Assembly: GCA_964386565.1 (NCBI GenBank)
Contig: CAYLRU010000004.1
Span: forward strand, 62,001-126,000
DNA length: 64,000 bases
Direction of reading: 5' to 3'
DNA from: CAYLRU01 sp964386565
GTDB taxonomy: Bacteria; Desulfobacterota; Desulfobacteria; Desulfobacterales; UBA5616
The notes under the pieces are model-generated. The model searched no databases. It saw only the letters and a program-made list of their open reading frames with translations, and was not told the origin of the DNA. Positions 1 through 7,077 of the stretch are shown here, one piece after another; within the stretch, counting starts at the first letter, position 1; every line of letters starts with the position of its first letter. The position numbers and the translations under genes were made by a program.

Positions 1-2026
1 ACACTTCGGCAAAAATTAAAAAAAACGGTTCGGATGTTTTAAGGCCGGTGTTGTCCGACATGGACACGGCAACCTCGCCGCCTCCGAACCATCCAAGTGA
101 TGCCGACGGAAGCTTGTCATGCTGAAACGGCACGATACTGAATTTTTTCACTTCTATATCTTTACCGGCCTGGCCGAAAATACGGACTTGGGCGTATTGA
201 ATGGTGTCGACAAACAAGTTGGCGGCATCGTTTTGAGCGACAACCGAAGAAAACCGGAATCCTTCCTCCCCCACGATCTCGCCCAAAAAAGAACCCTTGG
301 GAACCCATTTACCGACAAGTTCGGATTCCTTCGGGGCGATCCAAATTCCCGGCCGTCTGGCTCTGACCAGCAAATTCTCTTTTTGTGTTTCAAGATCCTT
401 TTGACGGGATTCAATGGTTTCAATCCGCTTTCTTACGGGTTCGATGTCCGCCGCCTCCCGGCTCATGGCAAGCATCTTCAGGGCCAGGGCTTCCGCCTTT
501 TGCGCATTTATTCGTCTGATTTCCAGATCCAGTTCCCGGTCCGACAGCCGAATCAGGGGCGTTCCCTGGGACACCCGAGTCCCGGGCGGCGTTAAAACGG
601 ATTCAATGTATCCGGGCGCGGCGTTCACCACACGGATATAGTCGACGGCTTCCAACACTCCGGGAGCCCGGAATCGATTGGGAAAGGGGAGTACGCCCAC
701 CAAAAAAAAGATGCATAACGTGCCGCCAATGCAAACGGAAACGGCCCGGGTCCGATTTTTCGCCAATTTGGGGCTCGACGAAAGGTATTGCACCAAGCGA
801 AATACCGGCACAATGCCCCAGGACACAATACAAAGAAGCGCCATGATCAGCCCGGCCAAAAGGAATTTATCGGCAACAAATAAAATAATGCCCGAAAATA
901 CAACAACCCGGTAAATTCCACTGAGCACTGCAAATACCGTAAGCCAGAACGCCTCTTTGGTGGATCGGGCCGGACTCATTGAATCCCGGCAGCCAAGCAG
1001 GTACTTTTCCGCCATGTGCCGCAAGTGCTGCATGGCACGGGTAGAGAGGTTGGGGATATCCAGAATGTCGGACAGGATATAATAGCCGTCAAACCGGAGA
1101 AGCGGATTGCCGTTAAATATAATGGTGGACACAGAAGCGATAAACATGATGTTATAGGCCAGGCTGTGCAGGGTACCCGCTCCTGTGCCGGCCCATATGA
1201 AGGTCGCAATACCGGCGAGAAAAATTTCCATAATCATGCCGGCCCCGCCGACCAGAGCGCGATGCCATCGGCTTCTGAAAGACCAGCTTGAGGTGGCATC
1301 CATATATGGCAGGGGCGTGAATACCAGCAGCATGACGCCCATGGTATGGACTTCTCCACCGAAACGTTTGCAAACCATGGAATGGCCGAACTCATGAAGC
1401 GTTTTGACCACTATCATGCCGATATAGAGTAAAAACAGGTTGTCAGGTGCCAGAATCCCCTCTGCCTGCTTGACAACCAGGTCAAAACGGTCAAACACGT
1501 ATTTTGCCGCACCAACTACTACGGCAAACCATATGACGGTACCCAGGGGACCGAATATCAACCGGATAAACGGCATGATTTTTTCCAGCAGTTTATCCGG
1601 ATCAAAAAGCGGCAGGCGCATGAACATGACGCTTAACAGTTTGGATCGGATCTCGCGCTGACGTCTTTTTTTATATCGTTCGAAAAGCTTGGCGCTGTCG
1701 GCGGGCATTTTAAAATAGAGCAGGTTTGCATAATACAATTGGGTCAGAAGTTGCAGCACTTCCTCCTGTCCGGGAGCGTTGCCTGGATTCCGTTTCAGGG
1801 ATTCTTCCCAGATTTCCTCGACAGTCCTGTCCGGTGTTAAACGGGATATGAAATCGTATGCTTCCGGTTCTAACCTGAAAAAAGTATTGTTAAACGGATC
1901 ATGAAGTACATACCACCGCTCCCCCCTGAATATCTGCCTACGGATCTTGACGGAAGATCTCAGACTGACCCTCAGATCCGAAATACGGTGCCATGATTCA
2001 CTGAATGTACTGCCCGGCTTTTCCAT
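1..2026 (-). CDS. PqqD-like / M50 zinc metalloprotease / HlyD-like fusion membrane protein (3' end outside window)
   Basis: Translating the minus strand from ATG at 2026 gives an open frame to the left edge (at least 675 residues, C terminus missing). Residues ~30-108 read like a PqqD-type winged-helix domain: WYVLHDP, FFRLEPEAYDFI, TVEEIWEE, LLTQLYYANLLYF. A polytopic M50 (site-2-protease-like) core follows. HEFGH lies at residues 211-215 (HExxH zinc motif) and NGNPLLRFDG at ~305-314 supplies the third-ligand Asp (D313). Hydrophobic segments surround both, at ~150-178, 198-210, 258-280 and 360-440. After ~455 comes a HlyD-like half-lipoyl segment (AAPGYIESVLTPPGTRVSQG), a helical hairpin and a second half-lipoyl piece. 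The start is separated by one base from the TGA of the upstream gene (TGAAATG), implying translational coupling. Known relatives are M50/HlyD proteins such as the YydH type. Proteolysis or export of the neighbouring giant protein is inference. Confidence 0.88.
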   Translation of the reverse strand, partial: MEKPGSTFSESWHRISDLRVSLRSSVKIRRQIFRGERWYVLHDPFNNTFFRLEPEAYDFISRLTPDRTVEEIWEESLKRNPGNAPGQEEVLQLLTQLYYANLLYFKMPADSAKLFERYKKRRQREIRSKLLSVMFMRLPLFDPDKLLEKIMPFIRLIFGPLGTVIWFAVVVGAAKYVFDRFDLVVKQAEGILAPDNLFLLYIGMIVVKTLHEFGHSMVCKRFGGEVHTMGVMLLVFTPLPYMDATSSWSFRSRWHRALVGGAGMIMEIFLAGIATFIWAGTGAGTLHSLAYNIMFIASVSTIIFNGNPLLRFDGYYILSDILDIPNLSTRAMQHLRHMAEKYLLGCRDSMSPARSTKEAFWLTVFAVLSGIYRVVVFSGIILFVADKFLLAGLIMALLCIVSWGIVPVFRLVQYLSSSPKLAKNRTRAVSVCIGGTLCIFFLVGVLPFPNRFRAPGVLEAVDYIRVVNAAPGYIESVLTPPGTRVSQGTPLIRLSDRELDLEIRRINAQKAEALALKMLAMSREAADIEPVRKRIETIESRQKDLETQKENLLVRARRPGIWIAPKESELVGKWVPKGSFLGEIVGEEGFRFSSVVAQNDAANLFVDTIQYAQVRIFGQAGKDIEVKKFSIVPFQHDKLPSASLGWFGGGEVAVSMSDNTGLKTSEPFFLIFAEV

Positions 2027-2027
2027 T

Positions 2028-3863
2028 TCACCACCATAACAGGAGCCTGAAAAAATCCACCGTACGATGGGTGATAATCCACAAAATATTACGTTTCCCC
2101 ACGTCAATTTTTGCGATGCCGCTCATTCCAGGTCGCCACCAGTTCTCCACGCTGCCGCTCAAAACGCACCTTAAAGGAAATACGTTTCCTTCTTCCTTGG
2201 TCACCACAACGGGTTCTATGAGTTCCACACGGATGGGATATTTAAGTTTCGGTCTGCTGATAAATGCAATTTCGCCGGTCTGGTTCAGTGAAATCTCATG
2301 GATATCCCGCTCATCCACATCCAGGACCGCATACATCTTTTCCAGCCTTGCCACCTTAAACAGGACATCGCCCTTTCGAACCGGAGCACCCAGAAGCTCT
2401 TTTAAGTCTCCCTCCACAACGATACCTGGAAAAGGGGCTCTCAGGTCGCAATTGGCAAGATGGTAACGGATGAGATCGAGTTTTGCCTCGGCCTGGACTT
2501 TCAGTGCATGGGCGATCTTCATTTCGGCAAGATCGGATCGAGCGCCTGACTTTTTCTCTTCTCCTGCATAACGGGTTATGTCGGCAATGGCCGAAAATTC
2601 CTGCAGAAGAAGCTCCTGATTATCCAGGCTCAACAGCACGTCATTCCGGTTGACCCTGTCTCCGACCTGCACATGAACCTTATCGATATAGCCGTCAAAA
2701 GGCGCCGGAATATATGCCAGATCATCGGTTTTAAGAATAAACGGTGCCTCTATCCGGTATTCCCATTTTCCGAAAACAAGAAAAATCAACGCCAGGCACA
2801 TTCCGATGCCTACACATTTGGCAAAGGTATGCTCCACCCCGACAAGACGGCCTGCCGTTTCTTTCGCCGCATCGGCTATTTTTGCACCAAACCAACGGTC
2901 TTTGTTTTTTAAATCCGCCAGCCGCCGTGAAGCCTGATCGCAGATAAGCCGCAAGGAATGAACTTCGTTTTCCGTAAAAGGTTTTGTTTCCCGCTCACAG
3001 GAAAGCACACCCGCCGGCTCCCCGTTCACCCGTATGGGAATAGAGACCATGTTGCCCACATCCTGGTTTTGGACATATCGTTCATGGTCCCTGGTGATTG
3101 ACGTCTGGTCGGCTTGCTTCGGAAAGAGAATCTCCTCATCCTGATCAAAGGCCTCCTCCATCGCGGCTTCCAGCAACTGGACCACTTCCATTTTTTTTTC
3201 AAACTGTTCCATATGACTGACGGCCTGAACACGAACATAACCTTTCTTGAGCCACCCCAGGCTTACACGGAAGCATTCGAACCGGGAAGCCAGTTCATTG
3301 CAAAACGTCATTGCCGCTGCCAGATATTTGTCTTCGTCATTTAAAAGCGTCATCAGGTCAAGGGCTTCCGAAAACCAGACCACGTCGTTTTTTGCCTTTT
3401 CAGCTTCCCGGCGGATCTGGTAAACAACCGGAATATCGGATACCCGTATTAATCCGGATATGATCCCGTCGGTATCCCGGGACTTGTTGTCGCCGCCGAC
3501 AAATACGGCCACGCTTTCCCGATCTTTTTCATCCAGGTCAAACCGGACACCGAATAAAACACGTTTTCCCATTTTCCTGCAGACGGCTTTTTCATTAACG
3601 GCGGCCTCTGCAGTATTACTGATCACAGATAAAAATTCCGGATTTTTCATCATGGTCCGGCTGCTGTCGGGACAGGACAGGAGGACTTTCCAGCCATTCA
3701 CTCCACCCGTCTCCCGGACCAGCAAATATCCTGATTCTCCATGCATAAATTCCATGCACTTGTTTATGAACTCAGGCCAGAAGACCGATGGGATGCCGGT
3801 AAACGTCCTCAGCTTATAAATGTCATCAATCGAATTTTTTATTTGATTCACGATGGCGTTCAT
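2028..3863 (-). CDS. GAF-domain / HlyD-family periplasmic adaptor fusion
   Basis: The product is 611 residues from ATG 3863. An in-frame GTG at 3890 adds nine residues but has no visible Shine-Dalgarno; the ATG is preceded by a weak GCGGAAAA. Residues ~1-150 are a soluble region without a recognised fold. Residues ~170-318 read as a GAF-like sensor (GNMVSIPIRVNGEPAGVLSCER, ending in a helix leading to the membrane). One transmembrane segment is at ~349-365 (CVGIGMCLALIFLVFG). A HlyD-like part follows: lipoyl half-motif at ~380-421 (IPAPFDGYIDKVHVQVGDRV), short coiled coil, second half (DLRAPFPGIVVEG) and a beta-barrel region ending near 600. The topology implied is cytoplasmic GAF, inner-membrane span and periplasmic adaptor. 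It sits between a canonical adaptor and an M50-HlyD protein, so a role in gating or assembling an envelope-spanning complex is plausible. The ligand is unknown. Confidence 0.85.
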   Translation of the reverse strand: MNAIVNQIKNSIDDIYKLRTFTGIPSVFWPEFINKCMEFMHGESGYLLVRETGGVNGWKVLLSCPDSSRTMMKNPEFLSVISNTAEAAVNEKAVCRKMGKRVLFGVRFDLDEKDRESVAVFVGGDNKSRDTDGIISGLIRVSDIPVVYQIRREAEKAKNDVVWFSEALDLMTLLNDEDKYLAAAMTFCNELASRFECFRVSLGWLKKGYVRVQAVSHMEQFEKKMEVVQLLEAAMEEAFDQDEEILFPKQADQTSITRDHERYVQNQDVGNMVSIPIRVNGEPAGVLSCERETKPFTENEVHSLRLICDQASRRLADLKNKDRWFGAKIADAAKETAGRLVGVEHTFAKCVGIGMCLALIFLVFGKWEYRIEAPFILKTDDLAYIPAPFDGYIDKVHVQVGDRVNRNDVLLSLDNQELLLQEFSAIADITRYAGEEKKSGARSDLAEMKIAHALKVQAEAKLDLIRYHLANCDLRAPFPGIVVEGDLKELLGAPVRKGDVLFKVARLEKMYAVLDVDERDIHEISLNQTGEIAFISRPKLKYPIRVELIEPVVVTKEEGNVFPLRCVLSGSVENWWRPGMSGIAKIDVGKRNILWIITHRTVDFFRLLLWW

Positions 3864-3893
3864 TTTTCCGCGTTCGCTGAAATAAGACACAAA

Positions 3894-4766
3894 TTAAAGC
3901 GGGGGCAAAACCATGATGCCTTCAACCCCGGGCTTGACCTGGTGATCGTCATTTTCAAATTCTACTTTCACCCTGTAAAGGCCTGAGGCGGGGTCCACAA
4001 CCTGGGAGACAAACACAACGAGGCCTTTTTTATCGATATAGTCCGAACCTACCCGCATTTTCAAGTCCACGATCTGACCTTTTTTCAGGTTTGTTCCACG
4101 GGATGCCTCGATATTGCAGACGAGATAACACTTGCTGGTATCAACCACCCTTACGACGGGCTGACGGGATTCACAGCTTTCACCTTCATGTAAAAACAGC
4201 TCGGTGATGACGCCCGGATTCGGCGATTTCAATATCAGCTTATCCAGTTTTGCACGGGCCATGTCATACTCAATCCGTTCCCGCTCCTCGGCGATTTCCA
4301 GTTGCTTGAATTCGGCAGCCGCCAGTTTATAGTCGAGTTCGAGCTTTTCCAGTTCATCTTTGCTGACGGATCCGGTTCTTTCAAAAAGCACCTGTGTTGA
4401 TTCAAAAAGCGATTTTAATATCTTTTCTCTCTCAGCTGCCGACTCCAATTCGACCTTGCTCTGCCAGATGAGTTTGTTTCGCTTTACTTCCAGTTCTTCA
4501 AACCATTTGTTCAACACGGCAATGGTGGCGCCTTTTTCAACGTAATCACCTTCCCGGAAAAACAGCCGGGTTATTTTTCCATCCACTTCAAAGCTCAATA
4601 TAACATCAAAAACCGGTTCTGTAAGCCCGGAGACGGTTATGCCTTCTTCCCCTGCAAAAACCGCAGCCATTAAAAGAAAGAGCGCAGCGATACCAACCAA
4701 AACGCCTTTTATGACGGGGTTAAGGTAACGGCTGCAACCTGAAACCGGTGTTTGTCTTTTTATCAT
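3894..4766 (-). CDS. HlyD/RND-type membrane-fusion (periplasmic adaptor) protein
   Basis: The product is 290 residues. The frame is open up to 4838, but that start would overlap the upstream gene by 53 bp. ATG 4766 is preferred: it follows the upstream TAA by 19 bases, has AGGGGG upstream, and gives a clean signal sequence or N-terminal anchor (MIKRQ... then VLVGIAALFLLMAAVFA). The mature part has the adaptor order: beta-barrel strand, half lipoyl (VDGKITRLFFREGDYVEKG), a long helical hairpin at ~80-165 rich in Glu/Lys (coiled coil), second half lipoyl (KSPNPGVITELFLHEGES), then a beta-barrel ending VKPGVEGIMVLPPL. At ~290 residues it is shorter than typical RND adaptors (~370-400). Such proteins bridge an inner-membrane machine to TolC, and the TolC-like gene is immediately upstream. 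No RND pump or ABC gene is seen beside it. Confidence 0.88.
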   Translation of the reverse strand: MIKRQTPVSGCSRYLNPVIKGVLVGIAALFLLMAAVFAGEEGITVSGLTEPVFDVILSFEVDGKITRLFFREGDYVEKGATIAVLNKWFEELEVKRNKLIWQSKVELESAAEREKILKSLFESTQVLFERTGSVSKDELEKLELDYKLAAAEFKQLEIAEERERIEYDMARAKLDKLILKSPNPGVITELFLHEGESCESRQPVVRVVDTSKCYLVCNIEASRGTNLKKGQIVDLKMRVGSDYIDKKGLVVFVSQVVDPASGLYRVKVEFENDDHQVKPGVEGIMVLPPL

Positions 4767-4778
4767 TACGAACAAAAT

Positions 4779-4784
4779 CCCCCT
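4779..4784 (-). promoter_or_regulatory. Shine-Dalgarno of the periplasmic adaptor gene
   Basis: AGGGGG on the minus strand lies directly after the TAA of the TolC-like gene and 12 bases before ATG 4766. The spacing is long, but no comparable site supports the upstream in-frame start at 4838. Confidence 0.5.
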
Positions 4785-4785
4785 T

Positions 4786-6420
4786 TTATCGGGCCTGGCC
4801 ATCAAATCGTATCCCGTATTCCGCCCCCCCCCTGACATTATTTATCTCCAAAACGCCTGCAGCCGGGTTTTCATCAATCCCGTACCGATGTAAAAGAGAT
4901 CCTTCCGCCACGTAAAGAGCGAGAATTGCTTTTTGATGATTGATGATGCTGTCCAGCTCGGCCTCTTTGGCGTAGTTGAGGTCTTCCTCTTTTTCGAGAA
5001 CGGATCTGCTGTTGCTTTTACCGCTGTTCAGCTTTTCCAGTTCTACTTCCAAAAGTCCCTGCTCGATCTCTCTAGCATTTTTGTAGTATTCTGCCTGGGA
5101 ACGGGTTGAATAGACGTTTTCCACGGCCGTACTGATAATACTGGCAATCTGGGTTTCCACGGCTTTCAATTCCAGCAGGGCCTGTTTTTTCCGATGCTTT
5201 GCGGCATTTAATTCACTTCTGGTTTTCAGATCGCCCATTAAAGGAATGGTCATGGTGATGCCGACGTGCCAGGTATTGTAGTCCTGGTCAAAGGCATCGC
5301 TCCTTGATTCAGATAATGATTCTCCCAATCCGTTAATCCCGTAGCTGCCGTTTAAATCCAGCTTGGGCCAGCGCTGGTTTTTAGCGTAACGCAACAGTAT
5401 TTTTTCTTTTTCAATCTTGCTGACGGCGGCAAGATATTCCGGCCTTAATTTAAAGGCGGTCTTTATGCTGGCGGAAAAATCGGGGTTAATACCTCTATTT
5501 TCGAGTTCTTCATCCACATCAATATCGACTACGATATCCACATCAGACGAAGAAACATAGCTTCTTACTTCATTGGCCGCTGAAACCAGATCCTGTCTGG
5601 CGCTGCACTCCCATGATTTACGCTTGGCCAGCCCTGCTTCCGCTTCAAGTACCTCTGTTTTGGCAATCTTCCCCAACTTGTACCGCTCCAGGTTGTCTTC
5701 CAGCACCTTCCGGGCTATTTTTACCGAATCCTCCCGGATTTTAAGCTTCTGTTCAGCACCGAAAAGATCCCAGCATGCTGTGACGGCATTAAAAATCACT
5801 TCTATTTTTTTCATCCGATACGTCTGAAATGAAATAACGGAATCCTTTTCAGCCGTCCGGATACCCGCGGATGAAGCCATCCCGCTGTTCCTCAATAACG
5901 GCTGGGTTATTTCAAGACCATAAAAGGACTTATATTCCCAGTCCTCATCCAGTTCATGATCCTTGGATATGTCCTCGGTATAGCCGAATTTAACATCAGC
6001 GCCGGTGGGAATTTTACTCTGCAACACAAGACCGAAGTTGTCTGAAATTTTGTCCCGCCGGCTGTTAAAAAGCATGGAGGCTTTTTCTTCCTGTGAATAT
6101 TTTTTCTTGTCCCGGCCGTGTTGAAAAGAGTTCACCAGTTCGGGTTCGAAAACGGATTTTTCCCGGGTCACATTTTCCCGGCTGATCATGAATTCATGGT
6201 GTTGTGCACCGATATTCTCATTTTTTCTGTTGACCATCCGTACATATTCGGAAAGGGTCAGAGACAGGGTTTCTTTCCGCATTTTATCTGATTCGGCCTG
6301 TTCAGCGAGCGCCTCGGAGAAGTAAAAAACAGACGACAAAACAAGTAACGTCGATATAGAATAGAGAATTCGAGTCATATCATCCTTTGAGAGGGGTATG
6401 TTTTTTCCTTGAGTGTCCAT
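4786..6420 (-). CDS. TolC-like outer-membrane efflux/secretion channel
   Basis: The product is 544 residues from ATG 6420, chosen because AGGAGG lies 11 bases upstream. The frame extends to 6516, but that would overlap the preceding gene. ATG 6378, with AAAGGA close by, is an alternative giving a shorter signal peptide (MTRILYSISTLLVLSSVFYFSEALA). The mature protein has the two-fold OEP layout. The first half opens with SLTLSEYVRMVNRKNENI and carries beta-strand segments such as FYGLEITQPLLRN. Long helical hairpins follow (VARKVLEDNLERYKLGK-like and LLEVELEKLNSGKSNSRSVLEKEEDLNYAKEAE-like regions), and the second half has the strand GITMTIPLMGDLKTRSE. Length fits TolC relatives with a modest extension. 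It lies between a small outer-membrane-type protein and the adaptor genes, and probably forms the outer-membrane exit duct for this operon. Confidence 0.9.
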   Translation of the reverse strand: MDTQGKNIPLSKDDMTRILYSISTLLVLSSVFYFSEALAEQAESDKMRKETLSLTLSEYVRMVNRKNENIGAQHHEFMISRENVTREKSVFEPELVNSFQHGRDKKKYSQEEKASMLFNSRRDKISDNFGLVLQSKIPTGADVKFGYTEDISKDHELDEDWEYKSFYGLEITQPLLRNSGMASSAGIRTAEKDSVISFQTYRMKKIEVIFNAVTACWDLFGAEQKLKIREDSVKIARKVLEDNLERYKLGKIAKTEVLEAEAGLAKRKSWECSARQDLVSAANEVRSYVSSSDVDIVVDIDVDEELENRGINPDFSASIKTAFKLRPEYLAAVSKIEKEKILLRYAKNQRWPKLDLNGSYGINGLGESLSESRSDAFDQDYNTWHVGITMTIPLMGDLKTRSELNAAKHRKKQALLELKAVETQIASIISTAVENVYSTRSQAEYYKNAREIEQGLLEVELEKLNSGKSNSRSVLEKEEDLNYAKEAELDSIINHQKAILALYVAEGSLLHRYGIDENPAAGVLEINNVRGGAEYGIRFDGQAR

Positions 6421-6431
6421 TCGGAAAAGGA

Positions 6432-6437
6432 CCTCCT
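6432..6437 (-). promoter_or_regulatory. Shine-Dalgarno of the TolC-like gene
   Basis: A perfect AGGAGG lies 11 bases upstream of ATG 6420. It decides the start against the longer in-frame ORF that overlaps the upstream gene. Confidence 0.55.
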
Positions 6438-6469
6438 GGCGGGAGTACCCTTTCCGGGTAAAACCACTT

Positions 6470-7039
6470 CTACCAGCACCAACCGATATATCCTGTAACA
6501 CCCCTTCTGTTATCAATATCCAGGGAAAAATTCATTTTCAGTTCCCAATCAAACAACTCGGGAAAGTAGCTGATCCCCGCGCCATACACACCATAAAATT
6601 CCTTTTTTGAAGACTGTTCGTAACGAATACCGGTAGTGTTTGATGTTACGATTTCGATGCGATTGGTCCGTGTGGCTCCGCCAAGCATGTTCAGGTAAAA
6701 ACCGGATAATATTTCAATGCCGATCTTCCCCAACACCCCGACTTCGGTACCCTCGTCCACAGTATCATAGATCGTAAAATTGTTGTTCGGTGCGGAAGAA
6801 CTCCTTGTATCGGACGGGAGATTATCATCCCTGTTAAATATTAGCGGAATGGAAACCGCCGCCAGAAGATGATGATTCCCCAGTTTAATATTTTCATTGC
6901 CGAACTCCAGCGAAAGGTTTTCCGTATCCGCATCTCCGCCTGCGCCCCCGCCTACGGCATAATACCAGGCATGCACCGATGGAGACATAACCAGAAAAAT
7001 GATTGCGACGGTTAACATTACAACATATTTTGGCTTCAT
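6470..7039 (-). CDS. Small secreted outer-membrane beta-barrel-like protein, function unknown
   Basis: The product is 189 residues from ATG 7039. The start is supported by AAGGGAG four bases upstream and by an immediate signal peptide (MKPKYVVMLTVAIIFLVMSPSVHA, cleavage likely before WYY). The mature ~165 residues are glycine- and aromatic-rich with alternating hydrophobic strands: LLAAVSIPLIFN, VGVLGKIGIEILSGFYLNMLGG, FYGVYGAGISYFPE. It ends in a strand (GVTGYIGWCW) with the C-terminal aromatic residue typical of outer-membrane barrels. I do not recognise the family. It lies 38 bp after the beta-helix/PKD gene and 49 bp before the TolC-like gene, so it is probably co-transcribed. A surface anchor or accessory barrel for the export complex is possible but unproven. 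Confidence 0.75.
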   Translation of the reverse strand: MKPKYVVMLTVAIIFLVMSPSVHAWYYAVGGGAGGDADTENLSLEFGNENIKLGNHHLLAAVSIPLIFNRDDNLPSDTRSSSAPNNNFTIYDTVDEGTEVGVLGKIGIEILSGFYLNMLGGATRTNRIEIVTSNTTGIRYEQSSKKEFYGVYGAGISYFPELFDWELKMNFSLDIDNRRGVTGYIGWCW

Positions 7040-7043
7040 ATTG

Positions 7044-7050
7044 CTCCCTT
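7044..7050 (-). promoter_or_regulatory. Shine-Dalgarno of the small outer-membrane protein gene
   Basis: AAGGGAG on the minus strand ends four bases before ATG 7039. This supports that start over the 22-residue longer ORF beginning at 7105 inside the upstream gene. Confidence 0.55.
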
Positions 7051-7077
7051 TCCATTCATAATCTCGGGTCATTATTG

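Noticed and set aside
1..2026. Classical type I ABC exporter (HlyB-like) at the left edge
   Set aside because: The translation has HEFGH and NxxP...DG motifs of M50 peptidases and no Walker A/B or ABC signature in the visible 675 residues.
3888..3890. GTG start for the GAF-HlyD gene
   Set aside because: No Shine-Dalgarno is visible; ATG 3863 nine codons later is preferred, though the GTG cannot be excluded.
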